Source: Akkermansiaceae bacterium
GTDB taxonomy: Bacteria; Verrucomicrobiota; Verrucomicrobiia; Verrucomicrobiales; Akkermansiaceae
Assembly (NCBI GenBank): GCA_029253285.1
Contig: JAQWZU010000029.1
Span: 32,854-96,853, forward strand
Direction of reading: 5' to 3'
Length of the DNA stretch: 64,000 nt
Below are positions 36,340 to 45,558 of this stretch, piece by piece. Each line of letters starts with the position of its first letter. Position 1 is the stretch's first letter. The translations under genes were made by a program, and so were the position numbers. The notes beneath the pieces were generated by a model. The model saw only the letters and a program-made list of their open reading frames with translations, made no database searches and was not told the origin of the DNA.

Positions 36340-37332
36340 ATGAGAGTTGGGCTAGCATTGTTATTTGGATCGAGCGTCTTGTTTGTGTCGTGTGGGGATT
36401 TGTTGAAACCTCGGGTGATCAAGCCGAGGGCGGCTAATCAAGGAGGCTTGTCTGGAGCGCAAGGAGTCGTGGGCGCGGCGGCCCAATTGAAGGCCAAGAA
36501 GGAGATGGCAAAGAGAAGTTCGGAAGGAGCACAAATTGGAATGGCTCCAGAGGAAGTGGGATTTCTTCCCAGTGCGGTGGGGGACAACGCAACGGTAGGT
36601 GGTCTTAAGTTGCCTTCAGATAGTAGTATTGTTTGGTCTTCGATGGATGATCCCACTGCCGACATTGCTTTTGATAAGCCGTTTTTAAAACCGCAGAGGA
36701 GAGGGGGAAGCTGGGAGAATAGCTATACCAATGCCCGCCGTGAGTCGATGCGCACGGGTAAGCCAATCGTGATGTGGTTTACCAACGAAGGGGCTACACC
36801 GAGCCCGATTTGTAAGATCTTGAATCGAGAGGTTTTTGGAACAAGTGATTTTGTGGAATGGGCCAAGATTAATGTTATCAGGTTGAAGATTGATATTTCC
36901 GGTGGCTCTGGAGATCGTGGAAACGTGGGAGATTTAACCACCCGGAAGAGGAAGTATGTCGCCAAGCTAAAGAAGCAGTATTCAGTCCTTGGTTTTCCTA
37001 CGGTCATCGTTTTGCAGCCGAATGGATCGGTCTATGATCGGTATCGCGGCTACAAGAAGGGATACAAGTCCAGCTACTGGCGGGAGATGAAAGATGCCGC
37101 GTTGACAATTACTCATAATCAGAAAGTTTGGCGGAAGAAAATGGCAGCCAAAGGCTATCGCACTTGGAAGGGGCGGAATGACCAGGTCATTTTTGCGCGC
37201 CTCGCTCGTTATTCCGAAGGAAATCTGACTTTGATCGAGCCGAATGGCGGGAAAATTCAAACGAAAGAAAGCCGCCTCTCCAGCGCTGACCGAAAGTGGT
37301 TGGACGCTGAAAAAAAGAAGCGGGGGCTTTGA
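36340..37332 (+). CDS. Thioredoxin-fold lipoprotein with SHD1-like C-terminus
   Basis: A lipoprotein signal ends at Cys18 (LFVSCGDLL). After a low-complexity linker comes a thioredoxin-like domain (about residues 120-255: RESMRTGKPIVMWFTNEGA, YSVLGFPTVIVLQPNGSVYD with the cis-Pro). The CxxC active site is not complete: only one Cys (in SPICKIL) remains, so redox activity is doubtful. Residues 270-330 (YRTWKGRNDQVIFARLARYS, LSSADRKWL) match the SLA1 homology domain 1 pattern that is common in secreted proteins of PVC bacteria. The 186 bases upstream (36154-36339) hold no gene. Confidence 0.75.
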   Translation: MRVGLALLFGSSVLFVSCGDLLKPRVIKPRAANQGGLSGAQGVVGAAAQLKAKKEMAKRSSEGAQIGMAPEEVGFLPSAVGDNATVGGLKLPSDSSIVWSSMDDPTADIAFDKPFLKPQRRGGSWENSYTNARRESMRTGKPIVMWFTNEGATPSPICKILNREVFGTSDFVEWAKINVIRLKIDISGGSGDRGNVGDLTTRKRKYVAKLKKQYSVLGFPTVIVLQPNGSVYDRYRGYKKGYKSSYWREMKDAALTITHNQKVWRKKMAAKGYRTWKGRNDQVIFARLARYSEGNLTLIEPNGGKIQTKESRLSSADRKWLDAEKKKRGL

Positions 37333-37336
37333 TCCC

Positions 37337-40291
37337 TTAGGGTTGATAGACCCGGAAGAACATCCGTGGGTTTGGTCCATCGAAGGTGAAACTCCGTCGC
37401 GTGTAGGTAGACCCCAGAGGTGAGGCGGCATCACTGATGGTGAGATCCGCCGAAGTCCAGTTGGCCAGATCGGTGCTTCGTTGTCCTACCGGACTATAAT
37501 TTGGATCGTTGGTGCGGATATCGTAGGTCGTAGAGGCGGTGACCGGATCCAGAGTGACAATTGGTGAGCTGCTGCGGTCGGCGGGATCTCCGCCGAAGAG
37601 ATATTCCTCGAGATTGGTGGCGTCATCCCCATCATCGTCGCTCGCGGGATTAGCTGCGGGAATTCCTTGCTCAATGAGCCAGAAAGCGAAGGGCGTCAGG
37701 ATGTAATCAGTGAAGTCCTGAGCGCGCTCGACGGCCTGTCCGGCAGGAGTGAAGAGATTGGGCGAACCGAAAGTCGAGCTGCTGGAACCGTCGTCGTATC
37801 CATTGACGGTTGCAGAGGAGTCGTCGAGAGAGCTCACGAGAGGTGAAGGATCGTTCTCAAGTTCGAAGATTTCGCTACTACTCACTCCGTTTTTAGGGGC
37901 GATTCCCTCACCGGCGGCTCCGAAGATTTTCGTTCCCGACGCGTTGGTGATCACGATCTGGGTATTGTTTGAATTGAGGTCGAGAGAGGTTAAGTCCGTG
38001 CCGCTGACTACAGGAGATCCGAGAAAAATGTTACTCCAGGCGTAGCCGCTTGTGGTGAGCTCATTGACTCGATTGATTTCGGTATCAAGTCCTCCACCGG
38101 CAGTATCGGTGTCGATGAAAGTCAGGATGGTTCCGTTTGCGACATTGTCCCAGGTCGTGGCATCGGAAAGTTCGATGGTCGTGCGGGCGGTGAAATTTCC
38201 ACCGGGATCGGATGTGCCCACGGCAATCTTCCAACCAGTGAGGCTGCTCGACCCGGGTCCTCCGTCGCCGACGACCACAAGTTCAAACCAGTCCTTGCCG
38301 TTTCCTGCGACACGTCCGAAGTGGGAGTCGGAAGAGGCTGGAGCGCCATCATCATCAATGGCCAGGGTTCCGCCATTGAGGAATCCCAAATCGTCGACGG
38401 CATTTAATTCATTGACGATGACATTAGGTGCGGGATTGAGCACCTCGAGATTGAAAACCAAGTAGCTGAGATTCAGAGAAGCTCCTCCGTTATCGGCCTG
38501 GATTGTGACTTCATAATTTCCGATGTCGGCAAAGGTAAGCGGGCGATTGTTCTGAATTCTAATCTGCCCGGCCAATTCGGTTAGGGTGAGGAAGTCCGGC
38601 ATGGTGAGTGCGGTGACGGTTAAATTTTGCCCGCGGGGATCGGAAAGGGTGACGACTTCATTGAAATTACCCCGCACAGATTTTTTTGAGGAAAGGGTTC
38701 CGAAAAGCGGAGGGGTATTTATCGACAGATAATGACTCAGGCTTTGGGTGGAGGCTCCGGCTGCCCAGGTGTTACGTTGGGAAAATGTCGAGGCTGAGCC
38801 ATCGTCGTAGTTTCCATTAATCGGATTCACAGTATTGAAGGGATCTTCTTCGAGTTTGAAGACGTCGAGCCCCCCCAATTCGATGAATTCGTCTGGAGTT
38901 CCATTGTCGTCGTTGTCTCTGGTGCCCACCGATTCGCCACTTGGCCCGTAGAGGACACTGTCGTCGGATGCTGTGACGGTGACGCGGGTGTTGCGACTGC
39001 CTATCGCTGGGGAATCGGGATGAGTGCTGGCAGATTGATCGATGAGGATGGGGTCGTGCATCCAGATGTTGGTCCAGCCAAAGCCTTGAAGATGTAAATT
39101 AGAGAGAAGGTTAAAACCGGTATCAGCGATGGTGGCATCTCCGGTCAAGGTGAGGATGGTGCCGGCGGGAACGGTCGCGAGGGAGAGGTGGTCAGAGAGG
39201 TGAAGAATTCTCGTTTGATCGTCGCTCGTGATAGTGAAAGTCCAACCACGCATATCGACGGTGGTATTTCCGGTTCCTGTCCCGGTGACGATAAATTCCA
39301 TCCAGGCTCCGCCATTTCCTTGAATACGGCCGAGTTTGGAATCGGTGGCACCATCGAGTTCGTCCGCCGCGCCTCCTTTTAAGTAGCTCCCTGGATCGAC
39401 TCCGTTGTATTCGTTAAGAATGATGGGGCAATTTCCGGGGGTGACTGAGAGAGAATAGATTTGGTTCACGGCCGCGGTTTCTCCAGAATCATCAACCGCT
39501 TGAATTTCGAATGTCGTCGTGCCCTCGTCGGTGTCTGAGGGCGTTCCGGAGATGAGTGCGGTGCCGTCTCCCTGATCAGTGATGGTGAGCCAATTAGGTT
39601 TGTCGATGATCGTCAGAGTCACCGAATCGCCGGGGTTGGGATCGAGCGCGGCGATTTGGAAGGGAGCACCCGAAATATTGGATTGGCTGATCCAGGTCAC
39701 ATTGAAAGGTTCGATAAAAATGGGAGGAGAGGCTGGAGGAAGGACGGGCGCTGATCCGGGGGACGCGATATCTGCGCCGGTGCTTGTAGTCGCTCCGAAT
39801 TGTCCGTCGGAACTGAGTTTGCCAGGGACCTCACTGCCGTCGGTGAAACGAGCGAAGCTAACGCCTGATGTTGCGGAAGTATAAGTGAAGTTATCGATCA
39901 GACTATTGAGGTTGTTGTAGAGGTAAACTCCGTCTCCGCCCCCGCTGAGGCCTGGGAAATCGGAAAATTCGGTTCTCAGGAAAACTTTCACTCCCGTGAG
40001 GCTCCACATTTCGTTGAGAAAGGTGTCTGCATCATTTTCGGCGAGAACGATGGCACTTTCACCTGCGGCCAGACTATAATTGGGAAAAATCTGCACGCCG
40101 CCCAGCTGACTGTCGTCATCCCAACTATACCCGGCGAGATTTACGGCCGAGGCTCCGGTGTTGGTGATTTCAAACCAATCACCGTTGGCTCCGGTGTTGG
40201 TGTGGCCGCTGCTGGGCATGACTTCGGTAATTATGACCTGTCCGGCGGCAGGCAGGGTAAAGAGAGCGAGAAGGGTGATGGTTTTCTTCAT
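37337..40291 (-). CDS. Large secreted protein with lamin-tail-like domain and duplicated modules (984 aa)
   Basis: After a signal peptide (MKKTITLLALFTLPAAGQ) comes a lamin-tail-like domain (about 19-150: ITEVMPSSG, GDWFEITNTG, NLAGYSW), then a cadherin/Ig-like domain (about 190-285). Two related modules follow (about 288-520 and 623-850), each with a (V/L)NE start and the pattern FGRV/LGRI-x-GNG-x-x-W-(M/F)-E, separated by a second Ig-like stretch. An Asp-rich calcium-type segment (DDDGDDATNLEEYLFGGDP) and a C-terminal module ending in FFRVYQP close the protein. It is probably displayed or released at the cell surface; no catalytic motif is seen. It converges on the preceding gene with a gap of four bases. 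Confidence 0.82.
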   Translation of the reverse strand: MKKTITLLALFTLPAAGQVIITEVMPSSGHTNTGANGDWFEITNTGASAVNLAGYSWDDDSQLGGVQIFPNYSLAAGESAIVLAENDADTFLNEMWSLTGVKVFLRTEFSDFPGLSGGGDGVYLYNNLNSLIDNFTYTSATSGVSFARFTDGSEVPGKLSSDGQFGATTSTGADIASPGSAPVLPPASPPIFIEPFNVTWISQSNISGAPFQIAALDPNPGDSVTLTIIDKPNWLTITDQGDGTALISGTPSDTDEGTTTFEIQAVDDSGETAAVNQIYSLSVTPGNCPIILNEYNGVDPGSYLKGGAADELDGATDSKLGRIQGNGGAWMEFIVTGTGTGNTTVDMRGWTFTITSDDQTRILHLSDHLSLATVPAGTILTLTGDATIADTGFNLLSNLHLQGFGWTNIWMHDPILIDQSASTHPDSPAIGSRNTRVTVTASDDSVLYGPSGESVGTRDNDDNGTPDEFIELGGLDVFKLEEDPFNTVNPINGNYDDGSASTFSQRNTWAAGASTQSLSHYLSINTPPLFGTLSSKKSVRGNFNEVVTLSDPRGQNLTVTALTMPDFLTLTELAGQIRIQNNRPLTFADIGNYEVTIQADNGGASLNLSYLVFNLEVLNPAPNVIVNELNAVDDLGFLNGGTLAIDDDGAPASSDSHFGRVAGNGKDWFELVVVGDGGPGSSSLTGWKIAVGTSDPGGNFTARTTIELSDATTWDNVANGTILTFIDTDTAGGGLDTEINRVNELTTSGYAWSNIFLGSPVVSGTDLTSLDLNSNNTQIVITNASGTKIFGAAGEGIAPKNGVSSSEIFELENDPSPLVSSLDDSSATVNGYDDGSSSSTFGSPNLFTPAGQAVERAQDFTDYILTPFAFWLIEQGIPAANPASDDDGDDATNLEEYLFGGDPADRSSSPIVTLDPVTASTTYDIRTNDPNYSPVGQRSTDLANWTSADLTISDAASPLGSTYTRRSFTFDGPNPRMFFRVYQP

Positions 40292-40497
40292 CTGAATGTG
40301 AGCAAAGATTAGTTTTTTTAAATGCTTGTGAAAGAGGAAAGACCTTTGGGTTTGAGCTTTTCCCTATAACGAGCAATCTGAGGCATGGCGTTGAGGGCCG
40401 GTGATACAGTCGTTCGATTCCTGCTAATCTTCAAGTCGCCATTACTGACGATGCCCAAGTTGACGGGCAAAATCCGAATTCACATCCAAATTAAGTT

Positions 40498-41811
40498 ATG
40501 ATCCCTCAGGAAATCATTCGTAAAAAGCGGGACGGCGAATGCCTCTCGAAAGCTGAAATTGCCTTCTTCTCCGAGGGAATCGGGAATGGCACAATCTCGG
40601 AAGGCCAAATCGCGGCCTTCGCGATGGCAGTGTATTTTAAAGGAATGACCCTCGATGAACGGGTTGCCTTGACCGAGGGAATGAGAGATTCCGGTGAGGT
40701 TCTCGAATGGCCCGCTATGGACGGACCGGTAATCGACAAGCATTCCACCGGGGGGGTCGGCGATAATGTCTCGTTGATGTTGGGGCCCTTGATTGCTGCT
40801 TGCGGAGGGTATGTTCCGATGATTTCCGGGCGCGGGTTGGGGCATACCGGGGGGACTTTGGACAAGCTCGACTCGATTCCCGGGTATCAGACGATACCGA
40901 ATAGTGACTTGTTCCGGGAGGTGGTGAAGGGATGTGGCGTCGCCATTATCGGGCAAACAGGTGATCTTGCTCCGGCGGATAAACGCTTTTATGCCACCCG
41001 GGATGTGACCGCCACGGTGGAATCGATCGATCTCATCACCGCGTCGATTCTCTCGAAGAAACTGGCGGCGGGCTTGGACGCACTGGTGATGGATGTCAAA
41101 ACCGGAAGTGGTGCTTTCATGAGCGAATATGAAGGAGCGAAGGCGCTCGCGGAGAGTATCGTTGGGGTGGCCAATGGCGCGGGCGTGAAAACGAGCGCCT
41201 TGATTACCGACATGAACGAACCCTTGGCCGCAAGTGCCGGAAATGCCCTGGAGGTGCTGGATGCGGTGCGATTTCTCCGGGGTGAAAATACCCGTTCTCG
41301 CCTCGACTCGGTGGTGATGAGTCTCTCGGCGGAGCTTCTTGTGCTGGGGGGATTGGCGAAGGAGCGAGACGAAGCCCGGGCGCAATTGAAAAAAGCGCTC
41401 GATTCGGGGAAAGCCGCCGAGGTGTTTGAAAAAATGGTGTCGGGGCTCGGTGGGCCAGGGGACTTGGTGGCACGTCCGATGGAATATCTGCCCGTTGCGG
41501 AAGTGAGGGCAGAGGTGCCCGCTCTCTCCGGTGGTTGGGTGGACCGAATCGATACTCGTGAGCTAGGAATGGCGGTAGTGGAGTTGGGCGGCGGACGAAA
41601 GCGTGCCGAGGATGGTATTGATTATGCCGTTGGGCTCAGCGGCTTTGTGGAACTCGGGCAAAACCTCGAAGAGGGCGAGGCTCTCTGTCAGGTCCATGCG
41701 CGAAGCGAAGATGACGCGGGGCGAGCCATTGCTCGGGTTCAAAACGCGATTTCGCTTTCGGAAGATCAAAGCAGCGGGCAGCCGGTGGTTTATGAGGTGA
41801 TCTCTGGGTGA
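40498..41811 (+). CDS. deoA: Thymidine / pyrimidine-nucleoside phosphorylase
   Basis: The 437-residue enzyme splits thymidine (or uridine) with phosphate into base and (deoxy)ribose-1-phosphate. Signatures: [20 protein letters not shown] (phosphate loop), [20 protein letters not shown], and [10 protein letters not shown]. The length and start are typical. It opens the nucleoside-salvage cluster with deoB, deoD and cdd on the same strand, though a gap of 401 bases and one unrelated gene separate it from deoB. Confidence 0.95.
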   Translation: MIPQEIIRKKRDGECLSKAEIAFFSEGIGNGTISEGQIAAFAMAVYFKGMTLDERVALTEGMRDSGEVLEWPAMDGPVIDKHSTGGVGDNVSLMLGPLIAACGGYVPMISGRGLGHTGGTLDKLDSIPGYQTIPNSDLFREVVKGCGVAIIGQTGDLAPADKRFYATRDVTATVESIDLITASILSKKLAAGLDALVMDVKTGSGAFMSEYEGAKALAESIVGVANGAGVKTSALITDMNEPLAASAGNALEVLDAVRFLRGENTRSRLDSVVMSLSAELLVLGGLAKERDEARAQLKKALDSGKAAEVFEKMVSGLGGPGDLVARPMEYLPVAEVRAEVPALSGGWVDRIDTRELGMAVVELGGGRKRAEDGIDYAVGLSGFVELGQNLEEGEALCQVHARSEDDAGRAIARVQNAISLSEDQSSGQPVVYEVISG

Positions 41812-42212
41812 GAGCATTAAGATTTATTTCGCTCGCTAAAGGAGCGATGAACTTATTTTCCAAAGTAATTTATTGGGCGCTGGCGCTCAGCTCCTCTCTC
41901 CTCTTGGGGGCGCGGCTTCGAGTTGCATAAGGAAAACGAAATTTAATGCACAACGGGGCCGGTGTTTTTGTCCTGCTTTTCTCCCAGTGGACGGACAGCG
42001 CCTTCGATGGTGAGAAAGTGCCGATATAGGCGGGTGATCTTTGAGTTGAGTGTGATCTCACGGAATACGGACACTCCTATTTAGGGAGAAGAAATCATCA
42101 AAATGGTAAATTTAGAGATTTTCCTCTTTTTTTGTATCCTTATTCGGGTTGGATTCGGATCAACTTTTGGAAGCTCGACGAGCGGCCATTCGAAATCCCA
42201 ACTACTAAATCG
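41812..42212. other. Non-coding gap after deoA
   Basis: I see no gene here. A weak six-pair hairpin (TCGCTC / GAGCGA near 41838-41850) lies just after deoA and may end its transcript. The last 100 bases are AT-rich and could hold the promoter of the next gene. Confidence 0.4.
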
Positions 42213-43220
42213 ATGAAATCCAAACAGAATCTCCTTATCGGCGGTGGAACCGTCCTAGGCGCAGTTGCGGCTGTTGCAATTATGAAAATGTGGCCATCCG
42301 GAAGCGGGGAAACCGCAGATACCCCGGCTGACACGGATCCCAAGGTTGAATCCAGCGGGAGTGGCGACCAGAAAGAAGGGGCCGCTGATACGGGTGGTCG
42401 CAGGAGCAGGGAAATTACTGATCGTATTGCAGAAAGAGTAGCCGAAATTGATCCGGAAGAGATTGAAGGACGTCGGGAGGAATTCCGCAATGAGATGCGT
42501 GAGCGCCAGATGGATCGCCTCACCAACAAAATGGCTAAATGGAGCGCAGCTCTCGGCCTGGATAAAGAACAGCAGGAAAAGCTGCTCGAAATCGCGGACA
42601 AGCAGTTTGATGAAATGCAATCGATGGGAGGCGGCGTTGAGGGAAATGATCCAGCGGCTGTTTCCGATACCGCAAAACGAGCCATGGCTATCATGAGTGG
42701 GCGTGCTCTGGAGGAATCGATGGTTGAAATGCTTTCGCCCGAGCAACAGGAAAAGTATAAGAATTTTGAGAGTCGTCAGACTCAAAATAGCGCGGAAGCC
42801 GGAGCTCTTCGTCAGCTCGCAACCTTGCAGGAAGATCTCATGCTGACTCCCGAGCAGCGTAACGACGCATACGGAATTATTTACGCAAATCGTCTGGAAG
42901 GGCTTGAAGAAAGTTCGGATGTCTCATCGATGATTAAGCAATTCACCAAGCAGTCCGGAGTGACTCTCGATCCAGCACTTCAGGGAATGATTTCCTCGAT
43001 TGCCAATCAGGGTCTCGAAAAAATGGCGACAGGTGATCAGCTTAATGGGGAATCGATTAAGGATTTCGCGGCGGAAGCAATGGCTAAATCGGTGACTGAG
43101 CAGGTTGAGCTCTTGCGTCCTGTGTTGACTGAAGGTCAACTGGAGCTTTATCGGAGCCAGCTTGAAGGTCGTTTTTCTAATCTCGAGAACATGATTCCGA
43201 GAAGACCCAAAGAGGAGTAA
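42213..43220 (+). CDS. Membrane-anchored helical protein with LTPEQ motifs
   Basis: The 335-residue protein starts MKSKQNLLIGGGTVLGAVAA, with one membrane or signal-anchor helix (about 8-25), an acidic low-complexity linker, and a long helical region rich in Glu, Met and Arg. LSPEQQEKYKNF and LTPEQRNDAYGII recall the LTxxQ motif of Spy/CpxP-type periplasmic chaperones, but the protein is twice as long and the match is loose. It sits between deoA and deoB, 48 bases before the latter. Confidence 0.7.
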   Translation: MKSKQNLLIGGGTVLGAVAAVAIMKMWPSGSGETADTPADTDPKVESSGSGDQKEGAADTGGRRSREITDRIAERVAEIDPEEIEGRREEFRNEMRERQMDRLTNKMAKWSAALGLDKEQQEKLLEIADKQFDEMQSMGGGVEGNDPAAVSDTAKRAMAIMSGRALEESMVEMLSPEQQEKYKNFESRQTQNSAEAGALRQLATLQEDLMLTPEQRNDAYGIIYANRLEGLEESSDVSSMIKQFTKQSGVTLDPALQGMISSIANQGLEKMATGDQLNGESIKDFAAEAMAKSVTEQVELLRPVLTEGQLELYRSQLEGRFSNLENMIPRRPKEE

Positions 43221-43268
43221 ACTCCACGCTGTTATTGTCATCCTTTCCTTGCGATCCTAGACTCGGAC

Positions 43269-44444
43269 ATGCGGCGCGTCTTTTGGTTCATCTTGGATTC
43301 GGTGGGAATTGGTGGGGCTCCGGACGCGGAGGCCTTTGGCGATGAGGGCAGTGATACTTTGGGTCATATTGCGGCGTGGTTTGTCACAAATGAAGGGCGA
43401 TCGCTCGATTTGCCCAACCTACAGCGCTTGGGCTTGGGCGAAGCCTATCGCTTGGTCCATGGACGATTCCCCGAGGGATGGCGTGGTCAGGACGTGATTG
43501 GTCATTATTCGGCGGCTACCGAGATTTCGACCGGGAAAGACACACCGAGTGGTCACTGGGAATTGGCTGGTGTTCCGGCGACCTGGGATTGGGGATATTT
43601 TCCAAACGAAGGAGAATGTTTTCCGCAAGAGCTTCTTGAGAAGCTTTATGAGCGGTGCGACTTGAGTGGATCGCTGGGGCATTGTCATGCCAGTGGGACG
43701 GAAATCGTCGCGCGACTTGGCGAGGAAAGCCTGCAATCGGGAAAGCCGATTTTCTATACCTCGGCTGATTCGGTTTTTCAGATCGCGGCACATGAAGAAG
43801 CATTTGGATTGGAGCGTCTCAACAAACTATGTGAAGTTGCGCGGGAGTTACTGATGGACGACAAGATCGGGCGTGTGATTGCCCGACCTTTTATTGGGGA
43901 GGCAGGAAGTTTTAAACGAACCGGAAACAGGAAAGACTATGCGGTCACTCCGCCGAAGCCGACGGTGCTGGAGCGTGCCAAGGAAAGCGGAAGGCATGTT
44001 TGTGGCGTGGGCAAGATTGGTGACATTTTTGCGCATGTCGGGTTTAATGATGAACTGAAAGCCAGTGGACATGACAGGCTTTGGGAGCGAAGTCGTGAAG
44101 CGATGGGGTCCGGTGAGTTGGTGATGACCAACTTTGTCGATTTTGACATGCTCTACGGGCATCGACGGGACCCGAAGGGATACGGTCTTGCCTTGGAGGA
44201 ATGGGATGAGGAGCTGGAGCGCTTTCTGAATGAGTTAAAGGAGGATGATCTGCTCGTGATCACGGCGGATCATGGAAACGACCCAACCTGGAGGGGGACA
44301 GATCATACCCGTGAGAGAGTGCCGGTGTTAATTTATGGTGCTGGTCCGGGGAATGGCGGGATTCGGAATACTTTTAGTGACGTTGGGGCAACAATTGGTG
44401 ATTGGCTGGGAGTGAAGATGGACGAGGGGCAATCGATCTTGTAG
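43269..44444 (+). CDS. deoB: Phosphopentomutase
   Basis: The 391-residue enzyme converts (deoxy)ribose-1-phosphate to the 5-phosphate, linking the phosphorylases to central metabolism. It has the metal-binding N-terminus [20 protein letters not shown], the [17 protein letters not shown] block with the phosphorylated Thr, and the C-terminal [19 protein letters not shown] ligands of the alkaline-phosphatase superfamily. deoD follows ten bases later. Confidence 0.96.
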   Translation: MRRVFWFILDSVGIGGAPDAEAFGDEGSDTLGHIAAWFVTNEGRSLDLPNLQRLGLGEAYRLVHGRFPEGWRGQDVIGHYSAATEISTGKDTPSGHWELAGVPATWDWGYFPNEGECFPQELLEKLYERCDLSGSLGHCHASGTEIVARLGEESLQSGKPIFYTSADSVFQIAAHEEAFGLERLNKLCEVARELLMDDKIGRVIARPFIGEAGSFKRTGNRKDYAVTPPKPTVLERAKESGRHVCGVGKIGDIFAHVGFNDELKASGHDRLWERSREAMGSGELVMTNFVDFDMLYGHRRDPKGYGLALEEWDEELERFLNELKEDDLLVITADHGNDPTWRGTDHTRERVPVLIYGAGPGNGGIRNTFSDVGATIGDWLGVKMDEGQSIL

Positions 44445-44454
44445 AGTTCACCTC

Positions 44455-45168
44455 ATGCCGACACCACACATTGAAGCCAAGGAGGGAGCTTTCGCGGAAA
44501 CCATTCTTCTTCCGGGAGACCCTTTGCGGGCGAAGTTTATCGCGGAGACCTTTCTCGATGAGGTGGTGCAGGTGAATGGAGTGCGGAATATGTTCGGCTA
44601 TACCGGAGTTTATCGTGGAACGCCGGTTTCCGTCATGGGGAGTGGAATGGGGATTCCATCGATTTCGATTTATGCCAAGGAACTGATCACGGATTATGGT
44701 GTGAAAAATCTCATTCGCGTCGGTAGTTGCGGGGCTGTTTCCAAATCAGTGAAGGTTCGTGATGTCTTGATCGGGATGGGAGGGTGCACCGATAGCGGAG
44801 TGAACCGGGCGCGATTTGGTGGGTATGATTTTGCGGCGATTGCCGACTACGACTTGGTGGAGGCTCATGTTCTTGCAGCTCGTGAACTGGAGATCCCTGC
44901 AAAAGTTGGAAACCTCTTTTCGGCAGATCTTTTTTATACTCCGCAGTCCGAGATGTTTGATCGAATGGAGGCGATGGGAGTGTTGGCGGTGGAAATGGAA
45001 GCGGCGGGTTTATTTGGTGTTTGTGCGGAGTTTGGGGCGAGGGGAATGGCGATTTGCACGGTGAGTGACCACATTCGGACGGGAGAGAGCACTTCGAGTG
45101 AGGAGCGGGAAAAGAGCTTTACCGAAATGATGAAAATTGCCCTCGAGGCAGCCGTGAGAATCTCATGA
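44455..45168 (+). CDS. deoD: Purine-nucleoside phosphorylase, DeoD type
   Basis: The 237-residue protein matches hexameric Deo[43 protein letters not shown] and [20 protein letters not shown] with the nucleoside-binding Glu, and the catalytic Asp in TVSDHI. It splits purine (deoxy)nucleosides with phosphate. Its stop overlaps the cdd start by four bases (ATGA). Confidence 0.97.
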   Translation: MPTPHIEAKEGAFAETILLPGDPLRAKFIAETFLDEVVQVNGVRNMFGYTGVYRGTPVSVMGSGMGIPSISIYAKELITDYGVKNLIRVGSCGAVSKSVKVRDVLIGMGGCTDSGVNRARFGGYDFAAIADYDLVEAHVLAARELEIPAKVGNLFSADLFYTPQSEMFDRMEAMGVLAVEMEAAGLFGVCAEFGARGMAICTVSDHIRTGESTSSEEREKSFTEMMKIALEAAVRIS

Positions 45169-45554
45169 CCGATCAAGAACTTATCAACCTGGCAGTAGCA
45201 GCGCGTGAATTTGCTTATGCGCCTTATTCCAATTTTTTTGTGGGCGCTGCGATATTGGGCGAGTCCGGAAAGGTGTATTCCGGATGTAATGTTGAGAATG
45301 CCTCGTATGGACTGACCAATTGCGCCGAGCGGGTTGCCATTGCCAATGCCATCAGTCAGGGCGAATCTACGTTTGAGCTTTTGGCAATATCGGTCAAAGG
45401 AGGCGGGAGCCCGTGTGGAGCATGTCGACAGGTGATTAATGAGTTTTGTCCTGCATCAATACGGGTCCTGATGGCCGACGAGGATGGTATTCTGGTAAAA
45501 GAGATGTCCTTGGGGGAGTTATTGCCCGATTCCTTTGGGCCTGAATCATTGTGA
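45165..45554 (+). CDS. cdd: Cytidine deaminase
   Basis: The 129-residue enzyme deaminates (deoxy)cytidine to (deoxy)uridine. The zinc site is complete: Cys53-Ala-Glu55 in [12 protein letters not shown] and Cys84/Cys87 in [14 protein letters not shown]; the substrate loop is CNVENASYG. The length fits the homotetrameric class. With deoA, deoB and deoD it completes a pyrimidine and purine nucleoside salvage set. The next gene converges four bases away. Confidence 0.97.
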   Translation: MTDQELINLAVAAREFAYAPYSNFFVGAAILGESGKVYSGCNVENASYGLTNCAERVAIANAISQGESTFELLAISVKGGGSPCGACRQVINEFCPASIRVLMADEDGILVKEMSLGELLPDSFGPESL

Positions 45555-45558
45555 AATT

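Noticed and set aside
40480..41385. Long antisense frame opposite deoA
   Set aside because: deoA is certain and fills the same bases; the antisense product has no recognisable features.
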